A stretch of 64,000 nucleotides of DNA from contig RSEH01000063.1 of NCBI GenBank assembly GCA_006503475.1, forward strand, positions 115,584-179,583, in the 5' to 3' direction. Position 1 is the first letter of the stretch. Each line of letters begins with the position of its first letter. This DNA comes from Stentor roeselii. Its lineage: Eukaryota > Ciliophora > Heterotrichea > Heterotrichida > Stentoridae. The translations under genes and the position numbers were made by a program. The notes beneath the pieces were generated by a model, which made no database searches, was not told the DNA's origin, and was given only the letters and a program-made list of their open reading frames with translations. Shown in pieces: positions 1 to 12,646 of this stretch.

Positions 1-3000
1 AGGTGTTACTTCAGCCACTTCGTCTATAGTAGTATCAGCTCCAGCTTTATATAGCATAACTCTAGAAGCTAAACCTTCATCTCCTTCTGCAAGGTTCCCA
101 TTCAATATAACAGCCACTCTGAAAGATCAAGACGGAGATCCTTTTACAGCGTCCTCCTTGACTCTTTCAGCAAATCCTTCAGTTTCAGGGACTACTTCAG
201 TGACGAGCACTTCATATATGTTCACTTTTACAGTTACTGCAACTTCTTCAGGGACATATACATTTTCATCCACACTTTCTGGAGTGACTGGAACAATAAC
301 TGTAGGGGTTTTAGAAGATTCAATCTTAATAATTTCTACAACCCCAAGTTCAACAGTAAAATTTATTCAGCCAACTTACACCACAACAGCAATTTCTGTT
401 GAAGCAGGTGTTTATGGAAACTCGGGGATTCACATACTTCTGGGATATTCCTTTACACTCACTCTTGAAATTACTCCGATCTCCTCATTTTCAGGCACTA
501 GTACTTCAACTACTTCATCAACAACAGGAAAATGTACATTCTCCAATATCAAAATAAACAATCCTGGGACATATCAATTCAAAGCCACTTACACCGGAAT
601 GACATCGGTACTTGGCACGAATATCACAATTAGTCCGTTTACATTAGTCTCGATACAATTATCTTCTAGTGTAACTGAAATAAGTGCTTACTTTTCATTC
701 ACTCTATCAATTTCACTTTTGAATGAAGTTAATTCTGCATATACCACTTCAACAACTGTTACCCTTGCAGGAAGTTTAACGTTCGGTGGATCAACTTCTC
801 TAACAACTTCATCAGGTTCCGGCACTTTAAGTGTCTATGGTATAAAACCAGGCAATCTTTTATTTACTGCTGAATCAAACGGAAAATCCGCATCAGTAAC
901 AGTAATAATAAAACCCAATATAATGAAATTTGATTATATCGGCCCAACCGTAATAACTCCGTAGCCCACAACAACTTCCTCAGTCTTTGAAGTAAAAGTT
1001 GGCGTTTATGACTCGACAGGCACCTCCTACATAAATTCAGGGCAACTTTCAATAACTTTATCTTTATCGCCATCAGGAACGATATCAGGAAGCAATCCGG
1101 TTAGTACTTCATCGACTTTTCAAAGTATTTTTACAGGATTGTCAATTACAACTGAAGATACTTACTATATAATCGCATCTGCAAGTGATTTATCTTCAAT
1201 CACTTCGTCATCATCATATACAATAATAGCACCAGTCCTTTCGACGATAACTGTTACATCTAGCACCTCAACTCCAACTGCATATTTCGACTTCACAATA
1301 ACAGTAACATTAAAAGACCAAACCTCTTCACTATGGACAACAAGCACATCAACCGACTTATCAGGATCAAACCTATATTCCTCATCATCACTCACCCAAA
1401 CAATCACAGGAGGCACCGGGACATTTTCCGTATACGTGACATCCTCTGGTAATATCACAATGACAGCAACTAGTTCAACCATATCAGGATCCTTGACATT
1501 AGAAGTGAAACAACTACTCCTAGTGGTCTCATTGAGTTCAACAGTAATAAATAATCAGCCAACTTTAACCAACAGTGTTTTTAATGCCACTGTGAAGATC
1601 AGAGACTATAGCGACACCCAAGACCTGACATCCCGAGGGTCTTTCACGATAAACTTAAACACTGTTGATCTCACAGGAGCGACGACATCAGAGATCAACT
1701 TATCAGCGACTTCAAGTTCAGGGTCCGTTTCTTTCAGTTCATTAACGATTTCCAAGAGTGGAAGTTATAAACTCTCTGCAACTTCAACTGATATGGTCAC
1801 TGGAAACTCATCAACACTGACAATAGCAGACCTTGAATTAACGACTATCACATTGTCGAGCTCTAATCTAATCCCGACTATTTACTTTGATTTTACGATC
1901 ACTGCGACTTTAACAGACCAATCAGGAGGATCTTGGAGTAATTCAACGTTGCTTAGCTTGACTCCTGTGAGTCTGGTCTCGGGATCAACTAGTGAAACAG
2001 CGACAGGAGGGTCAGGAACTTTTTCTTTATATGGGATAAGTGCCGGGATTTATACTTTAACAGTCAGCAATGGTTCAGTTTCAGGAACAATTGACATTGA
2101 ATTTAAAAAACTTGCTTTGGTCTTTAGTTTATCTGGAACTTCAGTACTTTTTATTTAGCCTACAACAACAGAGAGCGTTTTTGGAGCAGTTGTGAGTATT
2201 AAAAGTAATGATAAGAGTTTGGACTATGGAAAAACAGATACTTTTAATATTCAACTTTCAATTAATAACAATGGACAACTGGATGGGGTGAAAAATGTGG
2301 TTTCTTCGGGAAATACAGCAAGTTTTACTTCACTTTCAATAACATCAAGTGGAACTTTTGTGATAACTGGATCAGGAACTGACATGATTGATGGCCTTTC
2401 TGATAGTTTATTGATCAATGCAGCTGCTTTAGGAAGTATAAAAATTACCACAAATACAACAACTCCTTCTGCATTCTTTACATTTGAGTTAAAATTAGAA
2501 CTGCTGAGTGATTCAGGATTAGTATGGACATCAACAAGTAGTTTAAATATTGAACCTTCATCGTCATTAGGTGGGACCCTTTCACTATCAACAAGCAACG
2601 GTACATGCTACGGTTACATATATGCATTAACTTCAGGACCTTTAACTGTGGAAGTAAGCAGCGGGTCCGTGACTACCTCAAAAATTCTCACAATTCAAAA
2701 AGACATTTTAAAAATCACTCTAGTCTCTTCAACTCCTCTCTACACAAATTCTTATTTCTCAATAAACGTGAAGGTCTATGACTTCGAAGGCAACTCTCTT
2801 GAAGACCAAAGAGGAACTCACTTAATTGATTTATCAGTCACTCCAGGTACCCTTTTAGGTACAGTCTCAGGAAGTACTTCATTAGGTTCTATTTCTTTCA
2901 CGAATCTTCAAATCACTTCCTCTGGGCTGAACACTTTAAAAGCTTCTTGCACTGACATGGTTCCTGATACGATGGATTTTACTATTACTGCCTTGGCTTT

Positions 3001-6000
3001 GACTAGAATTGAAATCGATTCTTATCCGTCTACTTCTCCTGCCTTTACTTTATTCTCTGTCGTTGTCAAGGCCTATGATCAGACTGGTCTTTGGACCAGT
3101 CCATGCACAGTGACTTTGACTGGAAACTTGGAAATTGATGGGGATTTAAGTCTTAGTATCACTGAACAAGGGACTTTTGAGATTTATTGCAAAGAGGTTG
3201 GAAGTTTGAATTTGAAGGCTGAGACTGAAAGTTTTAGTCATTTTGTTGATATTGAGATTACAAAGGATTATTTGAAAATTGAGTCTTTGAGTAGTGTGGT
3301 GAGAGTTATTTAGCCGAGCTTTACTGTTGACTCTTTTGATGTTCAAGTTTGTGTTTATAGTGATGGACTTTTTAACTCGAAAATAGAACTTTATGGAAAT
3401 TTTTATGTGCAGCTGAGTTTGGATAATTCTGGAAGTTTAAGTGGAAGTGATGCAGGAAGTACGGTTAATGGTTGTGTTGATTTTTCTGGATTGAAAGTTA
3501 GTAGTCCTGGGGTATTTGTACTTACAGCCACAAATCAATATTCATACCCATTTTCTTATTCAAGTTTGACAATAAATTCTCTAACTATCACCATAACATC
3601 AGACTACGACCCCACATCTTTCTTCGACCATTCACTATCAATAGAAATAAGAGACTACCAAAGCAATCTCTACATCCATTCACTTCAAGTAACTTTATCC
3701 GCCTCAAACAGTATAATCACCACGAATCCATTAACAACCTCATCCGGATCCTGTTCATTTTCCCTTTACTTCACCCAATCAGGCCAAATTCAAATTTCCG
3801 CATCTTCATTAGGCTACACAGGACAATTATCCCTTACAGTAAACAAGCCAATCTTAAAGCTTTCAATGATTCCTCCATCAGTACTTTTTACTTAGCCCTT
3901 CCTCGTCGTTTCCGAATTTTCCGTTTCCATATCCATAAAAAATTCAAACGAATCTAAAACAGAGCAAAATTACGGTCCTCATTCAATCACCTTATCAATA
4001 TCTCCATCTTTTTCCTCATTCCCATTATCAAGCTCTTCATCCTCAGGGGTAGTTTCATTCACTTCACTAAAAATCACAACATCAGGAACCTATTCATTAA
4101 CCGCTTCAGCGACTGACATGATTTCAGCAGATTCTTCTTCTTTTACAGTCTTAGACCTTGCCCTGACAACGATGAAGATGGCTTTTAACAAAGTGAGTCC
4201 TTCAGCCAATGAAGACTTTAATGTTTTTGTTGAGCTTTTTGACCAGCAGCCTGTTTATTTCTTGAGTGAAAGCTCAGTGAGTCTTTCAGGAGACTTAAGC
4301 ATTTCAGGGTCGATCTCTGGAAATACGAGTACAGGGTTTGTTACTTTCGTGATTCATTGTTTGAGTCCTGGAAGTTTAACTGTCACTGCAGTGAGTGGGT
4401 TGATTTCAGTGAGTGAAACGATTACTATCAAGCCTCAAAAGTTAAATTTTTCAATCACTCCTCCTTTATCTGTGAAAAGATTTGAAAGATTCGCTTTTGA
4501 AGTGTCGGTCTTTGAGAACTCATTGACAGACTTGAGTAGTTACGGACCTTTCACAATAACTATCACTACAGACCCGTCGACTACAGTGGTTGGGGCCTTG
4601 GTTCTTTCGACATCTTCAAGTAAAGCGAGTTTTTCAAATATTCAGCTTTTTGAAATAGGTTCATTCAAGCTGGTCGCAAGTTCTTCTGACATGTCAAGCA
4701 TTTCAACCAGTGCAATAACAGTGAACATCAACTACGAGCTTTTAATTGAAGTGGAAGTTCCGAGTTACACCCCGATGTTGAAGTATTACTACCAGTTCCC
4801 TGTCACTGTCCACAACCTAACAAGTTCAGCTCCGTTATCTTCAGCTTCCGTGAAACTTTTCATGAATTCCACTCTCATCGCGACGCAAACTACGAACTCA
4901 ACAGGCCAAACTATCTTCACATTACTTTTCCAGACTTTAGGAAAAGTCACTCTTAGATTTGAATGCGATATCGCTAGTCTTAACAAAGAACTTCAAGTTA
5001 TTGTCTCTGATAATCAAGACGATCTTTGTATTATCGCTCAGAATGCTTCAGTTTGTATGACTTGTGTCCAGAACAGCTTTGTTATTAATGGAACTTGTGT
5101 TTGCTTCCATAATGGAACATTTTCTAATACTAGTGGAAAATGTGAATGTCCTCCTGCTCATAATCCTGTTAATAATTATTGTATTGATTGTGGGTTTTAC
5201 TTTAATGCTTCGGAAATTACAAGTAATTATGACAGGAGCTTTAAGGTGGTCTGGGTTTACTTTGATCGTAATGTGAATAGGAAAAATTTGAATGGTTGTC
5301 AAGATATTCTTGTTAGTCCTGCATATTTTTTAGAACCTAGTGTCTCTTGTTTGTGGATTTCTGGAACTGTTTTGAAGATTGTGATTGGGGAGTATACTGA
5401 TCTTACTTATGACTACCTTGAAATCGATAACTACAAAGTACAAGCAATAAGCGACAAATGCGATGTATACATAGAAGACCTTATAATTCCAATTCAAAAG
5501 CAAGTGAATATCACAACTCCCTTCACAGAAATAACAGCGCCAGATACTTTTTCAATTGCATGCACAAAGTCAAACCTTCTGATCTCATCAACCCTAATAG
5601 GGAAAAACGTGACATACGTCTGGTCAGTAACAATAACCCCCAACAATTCATTAGTTTCCACCTTCATTTCATACCAGACATCAAGTGCAATAAGCATTCC
5701 CTTCACAATGCTATCCGAGTCCATCCTAAATCTAACCCTAACAACCAAATACGAAGGTCTCGAGAGCACATACATTACAACCAAATCAGTAAAAGTAACA
5801 AACGATCAAAATCTAGACGTTTACCTTAACACCCAAAGTTTAATAAAGCTTCGAGTATCTCAATCTTACACCCTAGTGGCAGGTGTTGACTCATCCTGCG
5901 GTAACAGCGAAACATCCTACACTTACAAATGGACCTGCAACGACAGTACTCTAAACATTTCAAATTTTCAATCAAATTCAACCCCAAACTCCTTGACCAT

Positions 6001-8548
6001 CGCGAAGTACTCATTAATTGCTTTAAAATGTTATACCTTCCAAGTACTCGCATCTGATGGAAGTCTTTCCGGAACTGCTGAAACTGTAATCTGCATGATT
6101 CAATCCGACCTTGTAATTGTCCTCAGTCGGTCAAGTGGAAGTGTCAGTCCATCTGTTGACTTTATCGTGAATTCAACAGTCTCTGACCCAGACGACGCTT
6201 TAGCCGTGATTTCAACTGAATGGTCCTGCATCGAGTCTTCAACTTTCTGCCTCAACAAAGACAACTCTTCCCTTTCACTTTCCCAATCCTCAGGTAATCT
6301 TTCAGTATCCTCTCTTCGAGAACGAGCCTTGTACCAATTCACTTTAAAAGCCTTCACATCTCTAAAAGTCAATTACGCCTCTTTACTTATTTATGTGGAC
6401 CCTTCGATAAAAGGAGAAGTTCTGATTTCAGGCCCACTTGAAAAAATCAACCCAGACTACATTTACAACGTTATTCCCAAGTTTACCTTACAAGGCAAGC
6501 CGGAATTCAAATGGTCTATCACGAATGGCGAGGTCGATTCATCTCAACTGACTCTAAGCAACTCTTTTGTAGGTCTTCCTGAAGCAAGTTTAATACGAGG
6601 AACTGGGTATTTACTGAAAGTCCAGGTAAAAAGCAGCCAGTTTGAAGGTACTTTGGAAAGTCAAGTCAACGTCAATACCAACAAAGGACCTGCTTGTTCT
6701 GAGATCACTTATGAGACTTCAGCGGATACTATTGAAGTCTTGGTTTCTGGATGTGTTGACCTTGATGATGAAGACTACCCTCTTGCTTATCAGACTGGAA
6801 TGGTTTTTAAAAATAAAACTGTCTGGGTCAATGCTCTTAATGGTAATCCTTGGAGTAAAGTTAAACTTCTCCCAAGTGCTCAGAAGGTCGTGGTCAAGGT
6901 CTGTGATGCTTTAGAAACTTGCACTTTCATTGAAAAAGAACTGAAAGTGCAGAATCGTCTGCTGGAAGAAGACGATTTGATGACTGTCATGCAAGAAACA
7001 AGAGACTCTCAAAAAATCCCGAATATTATTCAGGTTTATATGGAAAAAGACATCAGTTTTGCTACTTTTTTGTTTTTATATGAAAAGTTTTATGGGTATT
7101 TCAATGCACTTGAAATGAATCTTCAGAATTTTCAGATGTTTTCGAATTGCTTGAATTGTATCCTTGCTTTGAAGGATAAAGCTGTTGATATTGTTGAGAA
7201 CTCTACTTTTATTACCGCTTCTGTTGTTGGTAGGCTTGGAAAGAGGCTTAAAGGGTCGGATGTTGATGATTTGATTCGGGCTTATGAACCTTTTGTTAAT
7301 TTCACATCGTTTGATGCTCTTAAAGATATGCTGCTTGTTATTGCTGATTGTTGGACTACTGATTTGACTCCTAATGCAGAAATTACTTATAGTGGAACGA
7401 TTTCTTATTTTAGGGCTAAGTTGATTGGAGCTTATTACCCTGGAAGGCTTATGAAAAGTCAGAGTTTAGAAGTATTGGTTTCTAGGGAAACGGCTTTTAG
7501 TTACTCGAAAGTTTATGACTTGACTGTTTTTGTAATTCAGGTGAATCAGAGCATTTATTTGATTACTAATTCAACGGTTTCTGCTGATTATGAAGATTAC
7601 TATTTGCAGCTTAGGAGTTTGAAAGAAAGTGGAGTAAGTTTCAGACAACCTGTATCAATAACCCTAAAAAACTCCTTAAAACTATCATCAGCAAAATGCG
7701 ATTCCACATCTTCATCCTGTAAAGTGACAAAAGTAAACAACACTCACATCCAAATAAACATCTACAACTTTTCAAACTACGAAATAAAAGACTCTGGATC
7801 CGCCTGCACATTAAAATCGACTCCAGTTTACATAATCTCAAGTCTTTCATTTTTCTTCATAATCGCGAGTATCTGGGTGTATCTGAAAGACCGTCAATAC
7901 AAATACGAGCACATAAAATTCTACCGTTTTCTAGCCCTTTACCCCTTAACCTCGATTTTTATCCCTCAACACAACCCGAATCGCGTGATGGCCATGAGCC
8001 ATCTTTGTGCCTGCAGCACTTTCATGCTAGGAGCAATCGGATTCACCTACAACGACCTAGAAAAAGATCTAAATACCTTCAACATTACCATCGGAGACGT
8101 TACTTTCAAACATCTTGCTCGAGGACTCATCGGTCTTGGCCTTGTTCAAATTTTATCGATTTTCAATTTAATCGTTAAAATCAATGGAAATATTAATAAA
8201 AAGTTGGAGTATGTTGCTGTTACCATCAATTTTTTATTCACTGCTATTGGCGCTGGGGTCGTTGGAATCACTTGCTTGTTTATGTGTCCTGAAAGTTTTG
8301 ATATCTGGATTGTTAACTTTGGGATTTTTATTTGTTTACATTTATTTGTGTTTGAAAGTAGCTACTCTGGAATTTCGGTTTGGTTGGTTAGGAAAAGAGC
8401 CTCTGGTGTCATTAAAGTCACTAGGGCACCTGAGGATTTGACGAATTTTTCAAAGGATTTTAAGATTATTGCTGAAGGGGCTGCTGATACTTCGAGACAT
8501 TCGAAGAAACTTGATAGAACTCAAACTAGGAGTTTTATTAATCCTTAG
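1..8548 (+). CDS. Giant repeat-containing membrane protein with REJ-like region (5' end outside window)
   Basis: The frame is open from base 2 to the TAG at 8546-8548 once six 15-nt phase-0 introns are removed, giving about 2,818 residues without the true N-terminus. Residues 1 to about 1,570 are Ser/Thr-rich beta-type repeats of about 190-200 residues. Around 1643-1708 is a Cys-rich EGF/GCC-like stretch (CMTC, CVC, CECPP, CIDC). Around 1800-2290 is a region with W/C spacing and motifs (YVWSV, YKWTC, EWSC) resembling REJ/PKD-type ectodomains of polycystin-like proteins. About five hydrophobic helices follow (near 2580, 2635, 2675, 2710, 2740), then a short basic cytoplasmic tail. I see no clear GPS cleavage motif. 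Likely a cell-surface adhesion or sensing protein; the REJ label is by resemblance only. It is followed by two more surface-protein genes on the same strand. Confidence 0.85.
356..370 (+). other. 15-nt intron (giant gene, unit 1)
   Basis: gtaaaatttattcag, phase 0. It contains no stop, so it would pass as coding (VKFIQ). It is identified because it sits exactly where sister repeats carry stop-containing 15-nt introns. Confidence 0.8.
950..964 (+). other. 15-nt intron (giant gene, unit 2)
   Basis: gtaataactccgtag, phase 0, ending with an in-frame TAG. Removal joins the frame to the next repeat unit. Confidence 0.92.
1544..1558 (+). other. 15-nt intron (giant gene, unit 3)
   Basis: gtaataaataatcag, phase 0, no in-frame stop. 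Assigned by its position in the repeat, exactly 594 bp after the previous intron. Confidence 0.8.
2144..2158 (+). other. 15-nt intron (giant gene, unit 4)
   Basis: gtactttttatttag, phase 0, in-frame TAG at its end. Removal restores the repeat frame. Confidence 0.92.
3299..3313 (+). other. 15-nt intron (giant gene, unit 6)
   Basis: gtgagagttatttag, phase 0, in-frame TAG at its end. The preceding unit, near 2730, has no intron at this position. Confidence 0.92.
3881..3895 (+). other. 15-nt intron (giant gene, unit 7)
   Basis: gtactttttacttag, phase 0, in-frame TAG. It differs from the unit-4 intron at a single base. Confidence 0.92.
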
Positions 8549-8917
8549 GTAATAGATTAGGTTGATATTTAGGGTTTTTTGCTTTGGTTTTAGATATGGT
8601 GATGCTTTTGAGAAATATAAATTTAATTTAAGAGAGTCTATGTGTTTGGAATTATTGTGAATGATCATTGTTTGTTTATAAGAGATTATATATAGACCTT
8701 GGGTAGCAGGAAATTGATTAAATAAATATTACGCACTTTACCAATGATCTAGAAAATCTCATCTAATAATCACTTTTCATTACTCAACATCAACCCAGGG
8801 TAAACTTATCAATAATCCATGGAAAAAAATGATAATAAATCCTTAATTTGAAAATCTCATCAACTTCTTATATAAAAAAATCTCTTAAAAATAAAAGCTC
8901 AATATAAGAATATAAAA
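8549..8917. other. Intergenic region
   Basis: No coding potential seen. The first ~130 bases are T/G-rich (3' flank of the giant gene). The last ~170 are G-poor and A/C/T-rich, as before other + strand starts here. Confidence 0.6.
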
Positions 8918-11900
8918 ATGATCTTTTTCATATGTTTTCCTCATCTTTTCCTAGCATTTCCCGTAACTTTCATTCCTGATACAAAGTCTCCTCCAGCAGC
9001 GCGAAGTGAAGCATTTATGGACTACTTACAAACCAGGTCATCTTTAATAATCTTCGGAGGGTGGAACGGCGAAACATTATTCAATGATCTCTGGGAATTT
9101 TCCATACTTTCTTTCACCTGGTCAAAAACCCTATCATCATCATTCGAGATTCCACGTAATCTTTAAAAAGAGCCAAGAAGCAGCTTTGGAGGATTTTCTA
9201 GTCCAAGTGAGTCGAAGATCTTTATTTTTGGAGGAATGACTTCATCAGGACCTGAGAATGATTTCTGGGAATTTGATTTCAACAGCATGAAATGGGAGAA
9301 GATTAAAACATTTTCAACACCTTCTCCTCGTAATTGGTTTGGATTTACTTCTTATTCTATGTTCGGTACGATTTTCTTTATAGTGCAAGGCGGGTCTACT
9401 TTAATTGGAACTGTTAATGAAATGTTCAGGTGAGAGATGAATAGATTGAATTTCACTAGTCTTCAATGGGAAAAACTTCCTGGAAATGGAGAAATTCCTG
9501 AATCTAGTGATGGACCTGTCTTGGAGTTTTATGAAGGAAAGATTTTGCAAGCTGCTGGAAATCCTGTTGGTGGAAAGGCTTGTTTACCTTACTTGTACAG
9601 CTACTCTCTTGAAAATCTTGAATGGTCTGTTATTTCGGATAAAGAAAGCTCGTTTGAATGTGTAGGACTAACTCAAAGTTATATTTACCAGAACGAGTTA
9701 TTTATTGTATTTGGCTGGAATTACCTAAAAAATAACGACTCTACTGATTTGTACAAGATAAATCTTGTGAATGAGAATAAAAAGTGGGAAAAACTTAGTA
9801 TTTGGCCTGAACTTGCTGGAGATGCTTTTTGTTTTACAGTAGTTGGAAACTTTGGGTACTTTTTCGGAGGGTTTAGTTTAACTCTTCAAGTTCATACTAA
9901 TAAAATCAGCAAGATTCAGCTTGAAAATCTTCTTCATTTTCCTTTAAACCACAATTTTTTAATACCAAAGCCCAGAGCCTTGCATTCAATGGTTGTTTTA
10001 AACACGAAACTTTATGTCTTTGGAGGAGTTGACTCTAGTTTGCTTTTTAATGATCTTTGGACTTTTGATATCTTGAATAACCTGTGGGAACAAGTCTTGG
10101 TGAAAGGAGATGTTCCAGCTCCAAGACATTCTCATGCAGCTAATTCTGAGGGTGATACTTTTGTTGTCTGGGGAGGGGAAGGGTTGAATGGATTATTAGA
10201 TGATATGTTTATTTTTAACTCAATTACTGAAACCTGGACACAGCTTACCTCTTCATCATCAATTAAACCCAGTCCAGCAGCAGGAGCTTGTTTGGCTTTA
10301 AAAAACTTTAAAGTTTACATCTACGGAGGTAAAAGAAACTCAAACGTTTCTAATGAGCTCTGGGTTTACAATATCGGAAGCAACTCATTTCAACTCTTGT
10401 CATTCGGTCCTGTTAAGGTCAGCTTTGCTCACTGTTGGATTGATTTAGATCTTTTTTATGTTTCTCTGGGAATGAATGAAATTTCTGGACCATCAACTGA
10501 AATTTGGTTTTTTAATTATTCGAATGTAAGTTGGAATATTTTTCATCAACATGAAATGAATGGTTATGATTCTGCACAGTCTAGCCAGATTTTCATTGAT
10601 AATCGTTTGATTAGTATTGGAGGGCATATTTGGATGCAGACTGCAGGTTACAAGGTTATTATTTTAGGTAAAGGAAATAAACTTTCGATCTTTAAATCTG
10701 AGATACCATTCCATACCATTGGTTCTGCTTCAGTTTACTTTAACATGTCACTCTACATATTCGGCGGATCTAGTGTTTTAGGCAGTACTTTACTACCGAA
10801 AATCGGTAGTAATCTCTTTTCTAAAATAAACATAAACGAGTTATGTCAAGATTCAGACTGCAACGCTTTATGCTCTAAAGGTACAGTTCAGAACGGAAAA
10901 ATTTGCAACCTTTGCATCAAGGGTACCTATATGGAAGAGATGGGCAAAGCCGAATGCCTAAAATGCCAGCCAGGCACATTCAATAATAAATCCGGTTCAG
11001 CGAATCCATATCAATGCCTACCCTGCCCAGAAGGCACTTATAACTCATTAATCGCTTCATCATTTTGCATAACTTGCCCTGCAGATAAATATTGTCCCAT
11101 CAGGAGTTCAAAGCCTCTGGACTATCAAAATTTTCCACAAGTTGAATTTACTCAGCCTTCCCTTTACGAGCAGGTTGACCTAAGCGAAACTTTGCTGATA
11201 TATCGAGTTTCAGTCAGTGCTTTTCTCACCATCTCTCTCATATTTTGTCTCTGTATAAGAAAACTGAGAATAAAGCTAGAAAAATTAGACATGTTCAGTA
11301 AAAGGCACAAAAACTACGAGAATAACTACGTGATTAAAAAACAAACAGTGATTGGAGCTTGCTTTTCTATCTTGTTTCTGATAAGTGCTTTGATTTTAAC
11401 TGGAACATCAGGTTTTAGCTACTTGAAAGCGAATATCTCTGAAACTAAAGGACAAGTGCCTCTAGTTGTGTTAAAATCAGACGTTTCTTCCTATATATCA
11501 CAAGAAATCACCTTAAAACTTTCCTTCAATTCATATGGTGGAATATGCGAGTCAAATTCTGAATGTAACCCATTATTTTCCTTCACGTCTTCAAACATCT
11601 TCTGCTCCGACATATCAAAATCTTGTAAATTAACCGATATCGACACTTGTTCAATCCTTTTAACCTGCATGTCAGGAGAGTTCAAATCAAGTGCAAAACT
11701 TTTTTTCTCCTTAAAAGAAAACCAGAGTTATTCATCAAAAATTAAAGTGAACTTGACTTCTAGTTCTTCAATTCCTGGAGAAATCAGCTCAATGTCCTCA
11801 GTCCTGTCTTCTGATAGTGGGTCAGTTTTCATAGGGCCAGTCGCAAGTCAGTTTTTCTTTCTAGCGACTCCTTCTTTGTTCACTTCAGAGTCTTCTGAAT

Positions 11901-12262
11901 GGAAAAGTAAAGAGACTGGTTATCATATATCTGAAAAAAGTAGTCCTTTGTCGGGAAGCCAGGTGACTCCTGAGGACTTGCCGGCTGTTTCTTATCTTAA
12001 TGTTCAGATAAACATTGAAACAAGCTCTAATGCGCTTTTAACTCAGAGAATGTTGAAACAGGATTTTTTGGTTTTCGTTGGAGCTCTTCTTGGAAGTGTT
12101 TCTGGACTTTTTGCTGTTTCGGGAATCGCTATGAGTTTTTTTGAGGGCCAGGTTGAGAAGTTTCTTTTGAGGAGGAAGATGATCACGTTTGCTGCTGAGA
12201 TTAAGGGGATTGATACTGCTTTAGGAGTTTTTAAAAAGGATGAAAATATGAAGAAGAGTTAG
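8918..12262 (+). CDS. Kelch-repeat, GCC2/GCC3-like cysteine-rich, three-TM surface protein (copy A)
   Basis: Three frame segments join through two 15-nt introns into about 1,104 residues. A hydrophobic N-terminus (MIFFICFPHLFLAFP) looks like a signal peptide. Residues ~30-620 carry kelch-type motifs (IFGGWNG, YVFGGVDS, VWGGEG, IYGGK) with W/D spacing typical of a kelch propeller. Residues ~630-720 are Cys-rich with CxxCPxGTY-like motifs of GCC2/GCC3 or ephrin-receptor-like repeats. Hydrophobic helices lie near 747-770, 800-827 and 1040-1067. A ~210-residue beta-rich Cys-containing domain separates helices 2 and 3. Start ATG lies in an A-rich context. It is a tandem paralogue of the next gene and probably a plasma-membrane protein. 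Function unknown; kelch propellers usually bind partners. Confidence 0.88.
9156..9170 (+). other. 15-nt intron 1 of kelch copy A
   Basis: gtaatctttaaaaag, phase 1, contains an in-frame TAA. Splicing gives an IPQPR sequence that aligns with VPEPR in copy B. Confidence 0.92.
9430..9444 (+). other. 15-nt intron 2 of kelch copy A
   Basis: gtgagagatgaatag, phase 2, in-frame TGA. Splicing gives MFRLNFT, continuous with the second half of the gene. Confidence 0.92.
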
Positions 12263-12646
12263 TTCATTAGATTATTGGGTTTTCAGATTATTTCATTGAA
12301 ATTTTATGAATTTAGGTTGTGGTAGGATAATAGAGATTCATTTTTTTATTTAATTTTAATGGGCCATCTAATTATCTATAAATGATGAAATATCAATAAA
12401 TATTATATTTATCTGTCTTTCTATGAACAAATTTTAGAATTATTTACAAATATCAGGTTTTCAATGATACGTTTCGTTTTTTATCTAAAGATAGGACATC
12501 ATGAAATTTGACTTGATATCCTAAATTTGAACTGATTAAAAAATTTAATTCTCATACCCAATCAATAAAAGTAAAACTCCAAAAAAAATACCTCTAATCC
12601 CTAAACAAGTCTTATCCTAAAATAATTAAAAGCATTCAAATGTAAA
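12263..12646. other. Intergenic region
   Basis: AT-rich spacer between the two kelch paralogues. No reading frame or RNA gene recognised. The final ~100 bases are G-poor. Confidence 0.6.

Larger units (their letters stand above)
1..4730 (+). repeat. Tandem ~580-600 bp coding repeats, six of eight with a 15-nt intron at the same site
   Basis: The ectodomain alternates two sub-domains, one ending near a TDM motif and one containing a YFxFTI-like motif. The common reference point, just before a P-T-x-T stretch, falls at 356, 950, 1544, 2144, about 2730, 3299, 3881 and about 4460. Spacings are 594, 594, 600, then 1155 (two units) and 582 bp. Units near 2730 and 4460 have continuous coding sequence at the point where the others carry an intron. 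The repeats are diverged at the nucleotide level, so the duplications are old. Confidence 0.85.

Noticed and set aside
1165-1482. Antisense ORFs opposite the repeat gene and other long genes
   Set aside because: They mirror coding sequence on the other strand, are low-complexity and have no independent support.
950-3895. TAG read as glutamine (variant genetic code), since sister repeats show Gln at the same place
   Set aside because: Each TAG is the end of a 15-nt GT...AG segment whose removal keeps frame, and the Gln codons in sister units are themselves CAG ends of 15-nt segments. TAG, TAA and TGA all end other genes normally.
9236-9433. Separate small genes between 8918 and 9437
   Set aside because: They are exons of one kelch gene, joined by two 15-nt introns at the same places as in the paralogue.
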